Below, in pieces: positions 1 through 8,703 of a stretch of DNA of 37,914 nt. The DNA is from Lachnospiraceae bacterium (GTDB lineage Bacteria > Bacillota > Clostridia > Lachnospirales > Lachnospiraceae): the NCBI GenBank assembly GCA_017548765.1, contig JAFYZH010000058.1, positions 1-37,914 of the forward strand, written 5' to 3'. Positions within the stretch are counted from its first letter, which is position 1. Each line of letters starts with the position of its first letter. A program made the translations under genes and the position numbers. Below the pieces are notes generated by a model that was not told the origin of the DNA, did no database searches, and was given only the letters and a program-made list of their open reading frames with translations.

Positions 1-27
1 GAGCCCGGGGAGGTCCTCCCCGGGCTC
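1..27 (-). terminator. Perfect GC-rich inverted repeat after the GNAT gene
   Basis: Positions 1-13 and 15-27 are perfect reverse complements (GAGCCCGGGGAGG and its partner), giving a very stable hairpin 27 bases after the stop codon of the acetyltransferase gene. It is probably its transcription terminator. The T-tract that would follow on the minus strand lies outside the window, so this cannot be completed. Confidence 0.7.
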
Positions 28-53
28 GAATTCTATTCAAATATCCGTTTTAC

Positions 54-1247
54 TTACTTTTTCTTCCACTGCTTCGGGAAATACATCTTCGGCAGTGTCT
101 TAAACGAGCGGTTGAACAACTCTGTCTCCTCTGCGGACAGCTCGGAATAGATCTCCGGCCATACCATGCGACCCGGCAACATCTCCAGTGCATGGGGCTT
201 CAGTTCGTAGCCCATCAGAGCTTCCGAGAACGTTCCGTCCTCCATGGTGATCATGAAATTATCCGTGGTCTTGAAACCGAGGCGTGGATAATACGTCGGC
301 TCGCCGAGGATGATCACGCCCGGATATTTGCCGTCCTTACGCACCATCTCCATGGTCTCCGTAAGCAGGATCTCACCGACGCCGCAGCCCTGCCACTCTG
401 CCTTTACGCACAGCGGCCCGAACGTCGCCACCGAATGCTTCACGCCGAACGCATCCTCCACGGCGGCCTCACCATACATGATCATGCCGATGATCTCGCC
501 ATCCTTCACAGCGACGCGCGAATAATGCGGCAAATACGCATCACTCTTACGCATCTTATGCACCAGCAAATGCTCGTCGCAGCCCGGCATATACTTATTC
601 CAGAAAGCCTCCTGGACCATCCGCTCGACCTCGTGGTACTCTTCCAAACGCTCCTCGCGGATCTCGATCTCGTCGCGCGTCACCTTCTTCGCCTTACGCA
701 GGAAGTACGCCATCTCGATGCGGACATTTTTCTTCTTCAAGTCATCGTTGCGATAACGGCAACTGTCGAAACCGCACAGCGTAAAGCCCTCGTGCAGGTA
801 GAACCCGAGCGCGTTCATGTTGCTCGACCGGAAGCCCAGCACCACGGCACGTCGCGACTCCAGGCGCGCCTGCTCCTTCGCCACTTCCAGCAGCGCATGG
901 CCGATGCCCATATTCCGATACTTCTCGTCGATCCAGATCTCCCAGATACGCAAGCGGTTGCTCCGCGTCTCCGAGCCGGTCTCGATCGCAGCGACCAGAC
1001 GGCCGTCCTTCACCACGCCCCACGCACACGCATCCGGAACGAACGGCGCATATAAGCAGTTCTCCATGGCGATCGGCGCCTTCTTCTTCACGATCGGCTC
1101 CTCACTCGTCGCCATGCGGAAAGAAACGTCGAAACCGCCCTCCACCGGGCTGATCGCAACGTCCATATAATCATTGGACGTATAATCCATGGGAAGCTGA
1201 TAGCCCTCCCAGTGTTCTTTCGGCAAATGTATAATATCAAATCCCAT
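54..1247 (-). CDS. Tandem-domain GNAT family N-acetyltransferase
   Basis: This 397-residue protein carries two GNAT (acetyl-CoA-dependent N-acetyltransferase) folds. The first has the acetyl-CoA pyrophosphate-binding loop RNMGIG at residues 111-116, followed by the typical NxxALGFYLHEGF strand-helix at about 144-156. The second, from about residue 195, has the matching loop QGCGVG at 286-291 and a PRLGF element near the end of the fold. The family transfers an acetyl group to amines on small molecules, antibiotics or proteins. Nothing in the sequence fixes the substrate. The start ATG follows GAGGAAAG at a suitable distance. The gene lies downstream of the LRR operon with about 100 bases between them and no convincing terminator there, so it may be partly read from that operon. 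It ends at the hairpin at 1-27. Confidence 0.85.
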   Translation of the reverse strand: MGFDIIHLPKEHWEGYQLPMDYTSNDYMDVAISPVEGGFDVSFRMATSEEPIVKKKAPIAMENCLYAPFVPDACAWGVVKDGRLVAAIETGSETRSNRLRIWEIWIDEKYRNMGIGHALLEVAKEQARLESRRAVVLGFRSSNMNALGFYLHEGFTLCGFDSCRYRNDDLKKKNVRIEMAYFLRKAKKVTRDEIEIREERLEEYHEVERMVQEAFWNKYMPGCDEHLLVHKMRKSDAYLPHYSRVAVKDGEIIGMIMYGEAAVEDAFGVKHSVATFGPLCVKAEWQGCGVGEILLTETMEMVRKDGKYPGVIILGEPTYYPRLGFKTTDNFMITMEDGTFSEALMGYELKPHALEMLPGRMVWPEIYSELSAEETELFNRSFKTLPKMYFPKQWKKK

Positions 1248-1351
1248 AATCTTTCCTCACTTTTCGAAGCGCCGGCCGCAGCCATCCCGCCTACTATGTA
1301 CTACTTACAGTGTACTCTTTTCGGAAGGTTTTTTCAAGAACGAAATGACGA

Positions 1352-3247
1352 TCATTTATATCTGACGATACTTCCGATTTCAGTGATCTTACCATTGAGT
1401 ACCTTGAAGTAAAGAGTCATTTTGCCGTTATCATCGCTCAACTTGGCTTTGATCTCCTGGGCACTGCTCGCAAAACCATTGTGATAATACTCCACCTGTT
1501 GCGCCAGCGGAAGTTTTGTTACCTTCCTGTCCAGATACACCACATTTTTCTTGGCTCTTCCCGCCACCAGATTAGTGGTCAATGAATACTTCCCATATAG
1601 TACCAGATAGTCTTCCTCGATTTCGGCCCTGTCGCTTTCCGACCTCCAATGATATGTATCATCTTTCAGGAGGAGGATGTTTGTCTTCTCGTCCAGCTCG
1701 CCGGGAACTTCCTCCAGAACAAAGGTCTCCTCGCCATAAACAGTCTCCCACGGGATCGTTTCCTGTTCAGGCGTTTCCACTTCAGGTGTTTCCTGTTCAG
1801 ACGTTTCCTCCTCGTCCCAGATAACACGGACCCCGGGATCGCATTCCAGGTATATCGGATCCATGTGTGCGTTTTGGCTCAGATCCAACGTGGTCAGTGC
1901 ATTATCCGTGCACATCAGGTAACTCAGATCCTGACAGGCGGTCACATCCAGAGCAGTAAGCTTAGAGCCGACACACCACAAGCTCCCCAATCGCGGACAA
2001 CTGTATAAACCCAGTATTCCCAGATCATTACGAGAACAATCCAGCACGTCTAGCCTCGTCATTTGGCCCAGATTCAGTTCCTTCAGGCCGCATCCGGAAC
2101 AGTATATCTCTGACAAAATCGTATTATTACGCACATCCAGTCTATTCAGAGGATTTCCGCTGCAGTCCAAATTAACCAATTCCGTAAGCATGCTGATATC
2201 CAGTTGGCTCACTTTATTTCGACTCTCATCCGGATCGTACACATCGTGCGTATAATAATCTATATAACAACCCAGATTAAGATATTCCAATACCGTGTTA
2301 TGGCTTAAATCCAGGGCGGTCAGGCCGCAGTTACTACAATCGAGATACCGAAGCGACGTGTTGTGACTCAGATCCAGTTTTTCCAACAAATTCTCACTGC
2401 AGGTCAAATTTTCTAACGCCGTATTCCTGCTCACATCCAGTGAAGTCAGCTTTGCGTTTCCGCAATCGAGTTTATTCAATGAAACACATGCACTTATATC
2501 TAATTGAGCAATGGGAGTTTCTTTGCAAATCAGGTGCACCAGATTTGTGCAACCGCTCACATCCAGTTGCTCCAGCTTGTTATTTGAACAATCAACCTCG
2601 ATCAGCTCCGTGTTCTTACTCAGATTCAGTTCGGCCAATCTGGTCCCGCTACATTTCAACACTTTTAATGCCACGTTCTTACTCAGGTCCATTGCAGATA
2701 CAAGGGATTCACTGCAATCGATTTCTTCCAGGCATATCAGATACTCGATCCCCGTGACATCGTAAACGTATCTGCCCGGCATGCGGAGTATTGTAGCTGC
2801 CCGGATCTCTTCCTCATCCAGTCCCCCGTCACCGTTCGTATCATATCTCCTTTGAACCAGTGCTCGAAACTCCTTATCCGGGAAATTCTTCTCATCGATC
2901 GCCACACCATCGCCGGTATACACATCCGTCTGCGCTACGGTCGTTGTTTCTGTTGCTGTCGCCTCTACAGTTGTCGTCTCTTCGGTCGTAGTCTCTTCGA
3001 TCGTAGTCTCTTCGGTCGATGCCTCCGCTGTCGTCGGCTCCGCCTCCTGGGTCGTAGTTTCGCTCGTGGTTTCTGCTGTTTCACTCGCGATACTCGCTAC
3101 CTCAGTCGAATCTTCCGGTTTTTTCTCCCCGGATCCGAATACAGCCCACAAGATAGCCGCAACACCACCGCCTACGACCAGCACCACCAGCAATATAACT
3201 ATCAGCGGGTTAATGCCTTTTCTGTTTGAATTCTCGTTATTCTCCAT
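1352..3247 (-). CDS. Membrane-anchored cysteine-ladder LRR protein with EF-hand and Thr/Glu stalk
   Basis: The 631-residue product begins with a short cytoplasmic segment and one membrane helix (about 15-37), so it is probably a type II surface protein. Residues 45-108 form a Thr/Glu-rich stalk made of ETTT-like repeats. A NFPDKEFR motif leads into a canonical EF-hand loop, DTNGDGGLDEEE (136-147). Residues 170-480 are 21-residue leucine-rich repeats of the type LxxLDLSxNxxLxxLxCxxN, the cysteine-ladder form known from Listeria InlJ. Another Glu-rich linker (ETPE repeats) and a unique C-terminal domain of about 110 residues follow. LRRs of this kind bind proteins or glycans; the ligand is unknown. 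I chose the ATG at 3247 because GGAGGAGA precedes it; an earlier in-frame ATG at 3283 overlaps the upstream gene. It is the last and most divergent gene of the LRR operon. Confidence 0.82.
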   Translation of the reverse strand: MENNENSNRKGINPLIVILLVVLVVGGGVAAILWAVFGSGEKKPEDSTEVASIASETAETTSETTTQEAEPTTAEASTEETTIEETTTEETTTVEATATETTTVAQTDVYTGDGVAIDEKNFPDKEFRALVQRRYDTNGDGGLDEEEIRAATILRMPGRYVYDVTGIEYLICLEEIDCSESLVSAMDLSKNVALKVLKCSGTRLAELNLSKNTELIEVDCSNNKLEQLDVSGCTNLVHLICKETPIAQLDISACVSLNKLDCGNAKLTSLDVSRNTALENLTCSENLLEKLDLSHNTSLRYLDCSNCGLTALDLSHNTVLEYLNLGCYIDYYTHDVYDPDESRNKVSQLDISMLTELVNLDCSGNPLNRLDVRNNTILSEIYCSGCGLKELNLGQMTRLDVLDCSRNDLGILGLYSCPRLGSLWCVGSKLTALDVTACQDLSYLMCTDNALTTLDLSQNAHMDPIYLECDPGVRVIWDEEETSEQETPEVETPEQETIPWETVYGEETFVLEEVPGELDEKTNILLLKDDTYHWRSESDRAEIEEDYLVLYGKYSLTTNLVAGRAKKNVVYLDRKVTKLPLAQQVEYYHNGFASSAQEIKAKLSDDNGKMTLYFKVLNGKITEIGSIVRYK

Positions 3248-3279
3248 ATGTCTCCTCCACATAAGAAAGGGACCATCCA

Positions 3280-5277
3280 TCAATGATCCATAATTTTAAC
3301 ATCATCCCCAACACCGATCAACGAAACTCCTTCATCCACATAAATTGACCCTTTCGAAAGGGTTCCGCTCAAGTTCAACTCCTGAAAGAGGTTATTGCTG
3401 CAACTCAAATAATTCAAAGCCGGAGTTTCGCTCAGATCCAATTCAGACAGTCGGTTACCGCCACAGCCTAGCCAGCTAAGGGATACGCATCCGCTCACAT
3501 TGAGGCTCTCTAACTGATTATTGTTGCAAAAGAGTTCTTTCAACTTTGGACACATAGCTACATTCAACGTTTCTAAACTATTGTTATTGCAATCAACATT
3601 CCGCAACACGGGTTTATTACTTAGGGCCAGCTCCTTTATCTCGTTATCTTCACAATTCAAAATTTCCAGGTCGTGGCATTGACCGATATCCAGTTTCTTC
3701 AGTTTATTTTCAAAACACATAACTTCTTTCAAAGCGGTACACCCGCTCAGATTCAGTTCTTTCATGTCATTACGGGCACAGGAAACAATCTCCAAAAGTT
3801 CATTTCCACTCAAATCTAAACTCTCGATCGAATTACCATTGCACCATAGTTCCTTTAACTTCGGGTTACCACTCACATCCAGATTGCTTAGGATGTGACC
3901 ACAATAAGCACAATCCAAATATTCCAACTCCGGAACCTGACTTAGATCCGGACTGCTTCGTAGGTATTCACTTTGATGAAAGCCCAAATGTTTTAGCCTC
4001 GGAACCTGACTTAGATCCAGACTCCTTAAATAATTCCCCCCGCAGTTCAAAGCCACTAACGCCGGATTATGACTTAGATCCAGTTCTTTCTGGCGCAATC
4101 CTTCACAGTTCAATTCCTCCAAAGCGGGACATGAACTCAGATCCAATTCTTTCAGTTTGTTCGCTCCACATTTGAGGGTAGTCAACATCGGCGTATAACT
4201 CAGGTCCAATTCTTCCAGTTCGTTAGATCCGCATATGAGGGTAGTCAACATCGGCGTATAACTCAGGTCCAATTCTTTCAGTTTGTTAGATTCGCACATG
4301 AGGGTAGTCAACTTTGGATTATGGCTCAGATTCAAATGGTCTATGTCAGTACCGGCTATATCCAGATATTCCAAATTCGGAAACATACCCGGATCCGGAG
4401 GACCCTCGGAACTCCACCCTATGCTCAGCTCTTTCAAAACATCACTGGGGTTTATATTCAGAGACGTATAAACGCCGCAGTAAATGCTCTCCAACTTAGG
4501 ATTTGATCTCACATCCAGGTTTTTCACAGAATACTCGCTTTTGATATACACTAAGTTCGGGCAGCTGCTTAAGTCCACTTCTTTAAACGATTGGTAAGAC
4601 AGATCCAAACGTTCCAAAGAGGTGCAACCATCCAAATCCAGTTCCCTCAATTCACCCTTCTTTGGATAAGGCCCCCCGAGAAAAATCTGTTTCCCTCCGC
4701 AGACATCCAAATACTTCAGCTTCTTTTTTCCGTGCACATCCAGACTCATCAGAGGATTAAACGAGCAGTCTAAGTATCCCAATTTCGGGCAGCCGCTCAG
4801 ATCCAAATTGATCAGGCTGTTGCAAGAGCAGTCGAGCTCGATCAACTCCTTACATCCGGTTACATCCAACATGACCAGCGGTCCGTACTCTTGCCAGTCA
4901 AGGGTTTGTATCGAAATGACCGCTCCTTTTACATGCAGATGCTTCAGGCGGGTATTCTTGCTGACATTCAACTTACGAATCGGATTGAGCGAGCAGTCCA
5001 GCTTCTCGAGATTTGGGAAATACTCGATCCCCTGTAAGCTTTGTATCTCCTTTTGGCTTACCAGGCAATCCTTTACCGCCCGCCGTTCGTCCGGGGTGAG
5101 TATCCCGTCGCGGTCTGTATCATAATTTTCCGAAACATAGGTCCGAAAGACTGCATCCGGAAAATTCTGTTCATCTATGGTGATGGAACGCTCCGGCTTT
5201 CCTACGATCCACACGATCACGCCTGCCAGCGTCAAGACCGCGATCACACACAGGGGCCACATCATCCTTTTCATCAT
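3280..5277 (-). CDS. Long LRR protein of the duplicated cassette (copy 1)
   Basis: A 665-residue protein with an N-terminal membrane helix or uncleaved signal (about 7-26), then the motif ITIDEQNFPDAVFR and an EF-hand loop DTDRDGILTPDE at residues 53-64. The rest is a long run of 21-residue cysteine-ladder leucine-rich repeats (LxxLDLSxxPxLxxLxCxxN) ending in a short cap with the sequence VDEGVSL. There is no sorting motif or C-terminal membrane segment, so anchoring is by the N-terminus. Its paralogue at 6051-7796 has the EF-hand at exactly the same residues (53-64) and nearly the same start, showing duplication. Three consecutive repeats near 4174-4312 are almost identical in DNA, indicating recent expansion. 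The ATG at 5277 follows AGGAGG. The ligand and role are unknown; cell-surface binding is inferred from the family. Confidence 0.83.
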   Translation of the reverse strand: MMKRMMWPLCVIAVLTLAGVIVWIVGKPERSITIDEQNFPDAVFRTYVSENYDTDRDGILTPDERRAVKDCLVSQKEIQSLQGIEYFPNLEKLDCSLNPIRKLNVSKNTRLKHLHVKGAVISIQTLDWQEYGPLVMLDVTGCKELIELDCSCNSLINLDLSGCPKLGYLDCSFNPLMSLDVHGKKKLKYLDVCGGKQIFLGGPYPKKGELRELDLDGCTSLERLDLSYQSFKEVDLSSCPNLVYIKSEYSVKNLDVRSNPKLESIYCGVYTSLNINPSDVLKELSIGWSSEGPPDPGMFPNLEYLDIAGTDIDHLNLSHNPKLTTLMCESNKLKELDLSYTPMLTTLICGSNELEELDLSYTPMLTTLKCGANKLKELDLSSCPALEELNCEGLRQKELDLSHNPALVALNCGGNYLRSLDLSQVPRLKHLGFHQSEYLRSSPDLSQVPELEYLDCAYCGHILSNLDVSGNPKLKELWCNGNSIESLDLSGNELLEIVSCARNDMKELNLSGCTALKEVMCFENKLKKLDIGQCHDLEILNCEDNEIKELALSNKPVLRNVDCNNNSLETLNVAMCPKLKELFCNNNQLESLNVSGCVSLSWLGCGGNRLSELDLSETPALNYLSCSNNLFQELNLSGTLSKGSIYVDEGVSLIGVGDDVKIMDH
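4174..4312 (-). repeat. 63-bp near-identical LRR units inside the long LRR gene
   Basis: GAGGGTAGTCAAC recurs at 4174-4186, 4237-4249 and 4300-4312, exactly 63 bp (21 codons) apart, with nearly the same bases between. It marks three recently duplicated leucine-rich repeats. Confidence 0.88.
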
Positions 5278-5301
5278 TGCCTACCTCCTACTTCTGTGCC
5301 T

Positions 5302-5994
5302 CTACCGCAGGATCGTTGTCCCCTCATCCTCCGGATAGCTTTGCAATCGATCACAATCCCTGATATCCAGAGTGATCAATGGAGCACCATTGTAGTACAG
5401 TGATTCCAACACAGGGCAATTATGCGCATCCAGGCTCTCCAACGCTCCGCCAAGGCAATTCACCCACTCTAAAAAAGGGTGGTTGCTTATATCCAGTTCC
5501 TTAAACTCAAAACCACTACACTGTAGTGTTTTCAACTTCGTACAGCCCTTAACATCCAAACTCGTTAGCGGTGTGCTACGACATACCAAGTATGTCAGTT
5601 TCGTGTTGTTACCCAGTTTCAACTCCTTCAGCGGAGTATAGCTGGTGTCCAGATCTTTCAACGCCCTGTTGTTGCTCACATCTAAGCTCTCAAGTTCACA
5701 GCTACTACAGTTCAGCCTCTCCAGGTAGATCAGAAACTCGATCCCCTTCAGGCTTCGAACCTCCATTTCTTTCGGAGCACAGTTCTTCGCAGCCCTTATT
5801 TCTCTCTTGTCGAGCACTCCGTCATCATTCAGGTCATAATAGTCCGAAACATACGCCCGGAAGATCTCATCCGGGAAGTTCTCCGCATCGATAGCGATCT
5901 TCCGACCGGATCCTCGGGTCCACCAAAAGATCCCGGCCGCCGCTACGGCCAGTAACGCCACCAAACATATAAACACTAAGGTCTTTTTCTTCAT
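5302..5994 (-). CDS. Short LRR protein of the duplicated cassette (copy 1)
   Basis: This 230-residue protein has a membrane helix (about 5-25), a NFPDEIFR motif, an EF-hand loop DLNDDGVLDKRE at residues 54-65, and about six cysteine-ladder leucine-rich repeats. It ends in a conserved short tail, TILR. The ATG at 5994 is preceded by AGGAGA; a GTG two codons upstream also lies in frame but sits closer to that site. The gene is followed 24 bases later by the long LRR gene, exactly as its paralogue at 7821-8591 is followed by the other long one. The pairing suggests the short and long proteins act together, for example as a surface complex; that is inference. It differs from its paralogue by having two tryptophans where the other has a glycine-cysteine at the end of the membrane helix. 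Confidence 0.8.
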   Translation of the reverse strand: MKKKTLVFICLVALLAVAAAGIFWWTRGSGRKIAIDAENFPDEIFRAYVSDYYDLNDDGVLDKREIRAAKNCAPKEMEVRSLKGIEFLIYLERLNCSSCELESLDVSNNRALKDLDTSYTPLKELKLGNNTKLTYLVCRSTPLTSLDVKGCTKLKTLQCSGFEFKELDISNHPFLEWVNCLGGALESLDAHNCPVLESLYYNGAPLITLDIRDCDRLQSYPEDEGTTILR

Positions 5995-6050
5995 GTACAC
6001 ACATCTCCTATACTCTGCCTACTGTGTACTATTCCCGGATGGTTTTTATG

Positions 6051-7796
6051 TTAATAACGCCAAATATCAACATCCTCCCCGAGCCCGGTCAGTGAAACAT
6101 CCTCATCCACATAGAGTTCATTCACAGGGATCCCTGTCAGATCCAGTCTCCCTAGCCGGTTTCGGCGGCAATCGATATATTTCAAATTTGAACACTTGTC
6201 TACATCCAACGTATTAAGAGAACAGTCCGTACATCTCAGGTAGAGCATCGCGGTATTATGACTCACGTCCAGATCATATAACACATTTTCACTGCAATAC
6301 AGTTCTTCCAGGCTTATGCACTGGCTGATATCCAGTTCCTTCAGCCAATTCTTCGAACACCGAAGCACTTTTAAAGCCGTCTTCCCGCTCAGATCCAGTT
6401 CCGACACCCGGTTGTATGAACAGGAAAGCACCTCCAGCAGATCATTGTTGCTGATATCCAGCTCCCCGATCTCGTTATCATCACATAATAATTCCGTTAG
6501 TATCGGGTTTTGGCTCACATCCAGGTCTTTCAGCCTATCATGTAAGCAGCATAAGTATTTTAACCCCGAAGCCCGGCTTACATCCAGACTCCGGATGTTG
6601 TTTTCCGAACACGCTAAAGTCACCAGTGCAGGATTATGGCTCAGATCCAGTTTTTTCAATTTCAAATACTCACACCGCAATTCTTCCAGATCGGGGCATG
6701 TACTCAGATCCAATTCCTCCAACTCGTTACTATCGCAGTTCAGGACGGTCAGCTTCGGATTTTGGCTCAGGTCTAATTCTGTCAGATAGTTAGACTGGCA
6801 TCTGAGGATCCTTAGTTCCGGGTTGTGGCTCACATCCAGGTGATCTATATTTGTGCAAGCTACATCCAGTACCTCCAGGTTCGGAAACATGCCCGGATCC
6901 GGTTCATACGAATCACAATATTGCAGATCCAGTTCTTTCAAAACAGTACTGCTTTTTATGGTCAGAGTTTCTAAGCTCATGTAGTACCATCCGCCACAGA
7001 TGAGGCTCTCCAACTTCTCATTTGAACTCACATCCACGTTCTCCAGGGAAAACTTGCATCTCAGGCTCACCAGGTTCGGTAATCCGCTTACATCCAGTTC
7101 CTTTAACGGTTGGTAAGACAGATCCAAATGTTCCAAAGCGGTACATCCATCCAGCTTCAACTCTCTCAGTTCCCCCTGTTCCGGAACAACCACGGCGGCC
7201 GACATGGTTTTGCCTCCACAGACATCGACGGTCTTCAGTTTCTTCATTCCGCTCACATCCAGACTCATCATGGGATTAAACGAGCAGTCTAAGTATCCCA
7301 GATCCGGGCAACCGCTCAGATCCAGACCGACCAGACTGTTACATGCACAGTCGAGTTCGAGCAGCGCTTCACATCCACTCACATCCAGCATGATCAGCGT
7401 GCCGTTTTCGTACTTGATATAATCATCTTTCGTTACTTCTCCGCCTCTCACGTTCAGGCTCGTCAGGCGGGTATTCTTGCTGACATTCAACCTGCGGAGC
7501 GGATTGAGCGAACAGTCCAGTTTCTCGAGATTCGGAAAATGCTCGATGCCCTGTAAACTTTGTATCTCTTTCCGGCTCACCAGGCACTCTTTTACTGCCC
7601 GTCGTTCGCCCGGTGTGAGGCTCCCGTCATGGTCTGTATCGTAGTTTTCCGAAACATAGGCCCGAAAGACCGCGTCCGGAAAATTCTGTTCATCTATGGT
7701 AATGGCGCGCCCCGCCTTGCTTACGACCCACACGATCCCGGCCGTTAAAACCAAAGCCGCGATCACGCCCAGGGCTCCGATCATCCTTTTCTTCAC
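6051..7796 (-). CDS. Long LRR protein of the duplicated cassette (copy 2)
   Basis: With the GTG start at 7796 the product has 581 residues. I prefer this start because AGGAGG lies six bases upstream and the resulting N-terminus aligns with the paralogue at 3280-5277; an ATG eight codons earlier sits ahead of that site. Layout: membrane helix (about 7-26), ITIDEQNFPDAVFR, EF-hand loop DTDHDGSLTPGE (53-64), then cysteine-ladder leucine-rich repeats to a VDEDVSL cap. It is about 84 residues shorter than its paralogue, a difference of roughly four repeat units. It is the second gene of the operon, 24 bases after the short LRR gene. Probably displayed outside the membrane with calcium stabilising the EF-hand; ligand unknown. 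Confidence 0.82.
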   Translation of the reverse strand: MKKRMIGALGVIAALVLTAGIVWVVSKAGRAITIDEQNFPDAVFRAYVSENYDTDHDGSLTPGERRAVKECLVSRKEIQSLQGIEHFPNLEKLDCSLNPLRRLNVSKNTRLTSLNVRGGEVTKDDYIKYENGTLIMLDVSGCEALLELDCACNSLVGLDLSGCPDLGYLDCSFNPMMSLDVSGMKKLKTVDVCGGKTMSAAVVVPEQGELRELKLDGCTALEHLDLSYQPLKELDVSGLPNLVSLRCKFSLENVDVSSNEKLESLICGGWYYMSLETLTIKSSTVLKELDLQYCDSYEPDPGMFPNLEVLDVACTNIDHLDVSHNPELRILRCQSNYLTELDLSQNPKLTVLNCDSNELEELDLSTCPDLEELRCEYLKLKKLDLSHNPALVTLACSENNIRSLDVSRASGLKYLCCLHDRLKDLDVSQNPILTELLCDDNEIGELDISNNDLLEVLSCSYNRVSELDLSGKTALKVLRCSKNWLKELDISQCISLEELYCSENVLYDLDVSHNTAMLYLRCTDCSLNTLDVDKCSNLKYIDCRRNRLGRLDLTGIPVNELYVDEDVSLTGLGEDVDIWRY

Positions 7797-7820
7797 TGCT
7801 CTCCTCCTACATCTGCGCAT

Positions 7821-8591
7821 CTATCTCAAGACCGTTATTTCCTCTTCCCACGAAATTTGATCCGGCTGATAGTCCTGCATATGGTCACAACCTGTCAGAT
7901 TCAAAATGGTTATGGGATTTTGGTAGTAAATGATACTTCTCAGGGCCGAACATCCATGCAGGTCCAAACTCGTAAGTGCGTTTTCTTCACACCTCAAGTT
8001 TTTTAGTGCTGGGCAGTCGTGCGCGATCAAGTTCGTCAACAGCCCGCTTGAGCACTGCACCTCCACTAACGAGGCGTGACCGCTTATATCCAGTTCCGTA
8101 AACTCATATCCACTGCAATACAGCGTTTTCAGGTTAGTGTTGCTCTTCACATCCAAACTCTTTAGCGGCGTGCTGTAGGATACGAAGCCGGTCAATGCGG
8201 GGTTTGTACTCAGGTCTATCTCCGCCATCGGATTCAGCGAGACATCCAGAAATACCAGTTTTGTATTTTTACTCACATCCAAATGTTCCAGTTCATTTCC
8301 TGTGCAGTTCAGTCTCTCCAGTTCTGTCAGCCATTCGATCCCCTCTAAACTCCGGATCGCCAGATTTTTCGGCGCGCAGTTTTTTGCACTCCGGATCTCA
8401 TTCTTATCGAGCATTCCGTCATCATTTCGGTCATACAAGTCCGCAATGTACGCCCGGAAGTTTGCATCCGGAAAATGCTCCGCATCGATGGCAATCGTAC
8501 TTTTGGAACCACGGGCACACCCAAAGATCCCGGCCGCCGCAACGGCCAGTACTGCCACTATACATATAAAAGCTAAGTTCTTTCTCTTCAT
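7821..8591 (-). CDS. Short LRR protein of the duplicated cassette (copy 2), first gene of the operon
   Basis: The product from the ATG at 8591 has 256 residues. The open frame runs further upstream to 8813, but that part overlaps the MATE gene end and the operon promoter, and GGGGAG stands just before 8591. The protein has a hydrophobic N-terminus ending in IFGC at residues 22-25, a possible but imperfect lipobox, then NFRAY and an EF-hand loop DRNDDGMLDKNE at residues 54-65, the same position as in the paralogue at 5302-5994. About seven cysteine-ladder leucine-rich repeats follow, ending in the tail TVLR. As first gene it is served by the promoter at 8641-8669. Confidence 0.8.
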   Translation of the reverse strand: MKRKNLAFICIVAVLAVAAAGIFGCARGSKSTIAIDAEHFPDANFRAYIADLYDRNDDGMLDKNEIRSAKNCAPKNLAIRSLEGIEWLTELERLNCTGNELEHLDVSKNTKLVFLDVSLNPMAEIDLSTNPALTGFVSYSTPLKSLDVKSNTNLKTLYCSGYEFTELDISGHASLVEVQCSSGLLTNLIAHDCPALKNLRCEENALTSLDLHGCSALRSIIYYQNPITILNLTGCDHMQDYQPDQISWEEEITVLR

Positions 8592-8640
8592 GCACACATC
8601 TCCCCGTTTCCCACTCGGAAGTACTGATAATACTACTGAA

Positions 8641-8669
8641 ATCATACCACGTTTGGGGCTGGATTTCAA
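8641..8669 (-). promoter_or_regulatory. Promoter of the LRR operon
   Basis: On the minus strand TTGAAA (8664-8669) and TATGAT (8641-8646) are separated by exactly 17 bases, each matching the sigma-A consensus at five of six positions. Transcription would begin near 8634, about 40 bases before the first LRR gene. The -35 box starts directly after the terminator of the MATE gene. Confidence 0.7.
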
Positions 8670-8670
8670 A

Positions 8671-8699
8671 TAAAAAGGCAGGGAAAACTCCCTGCCTTT
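8671..8699 (-). terminator. Rho-independent terminator of the MATE gene
   Basis: An 11-bp perfect stem (8674-8684 with 8689-8699) and an AAAC loop, followed on the minus strand by a T-rich tract. It begins four bases after the MATE stop codon and separates that gene from the LRR operon. Confidence 0.88.
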
Positions 8700-8703
8700 G
8701 CAT

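Noticed and set aside
192-1055. A 287-codon open frame on the plus strand
   Set aside because: Antisense to the double GNAT gene; histidine- and leucine-rich composition without domain pattern.
1352-8591. Dockerin domains (cellulosome) in the LRR proteins
   Set aside because: Each protein has only one EF-hand loop near the N-terminus; dockerins have two calcium-binding loops in a 60-70-residue duplicated unit.
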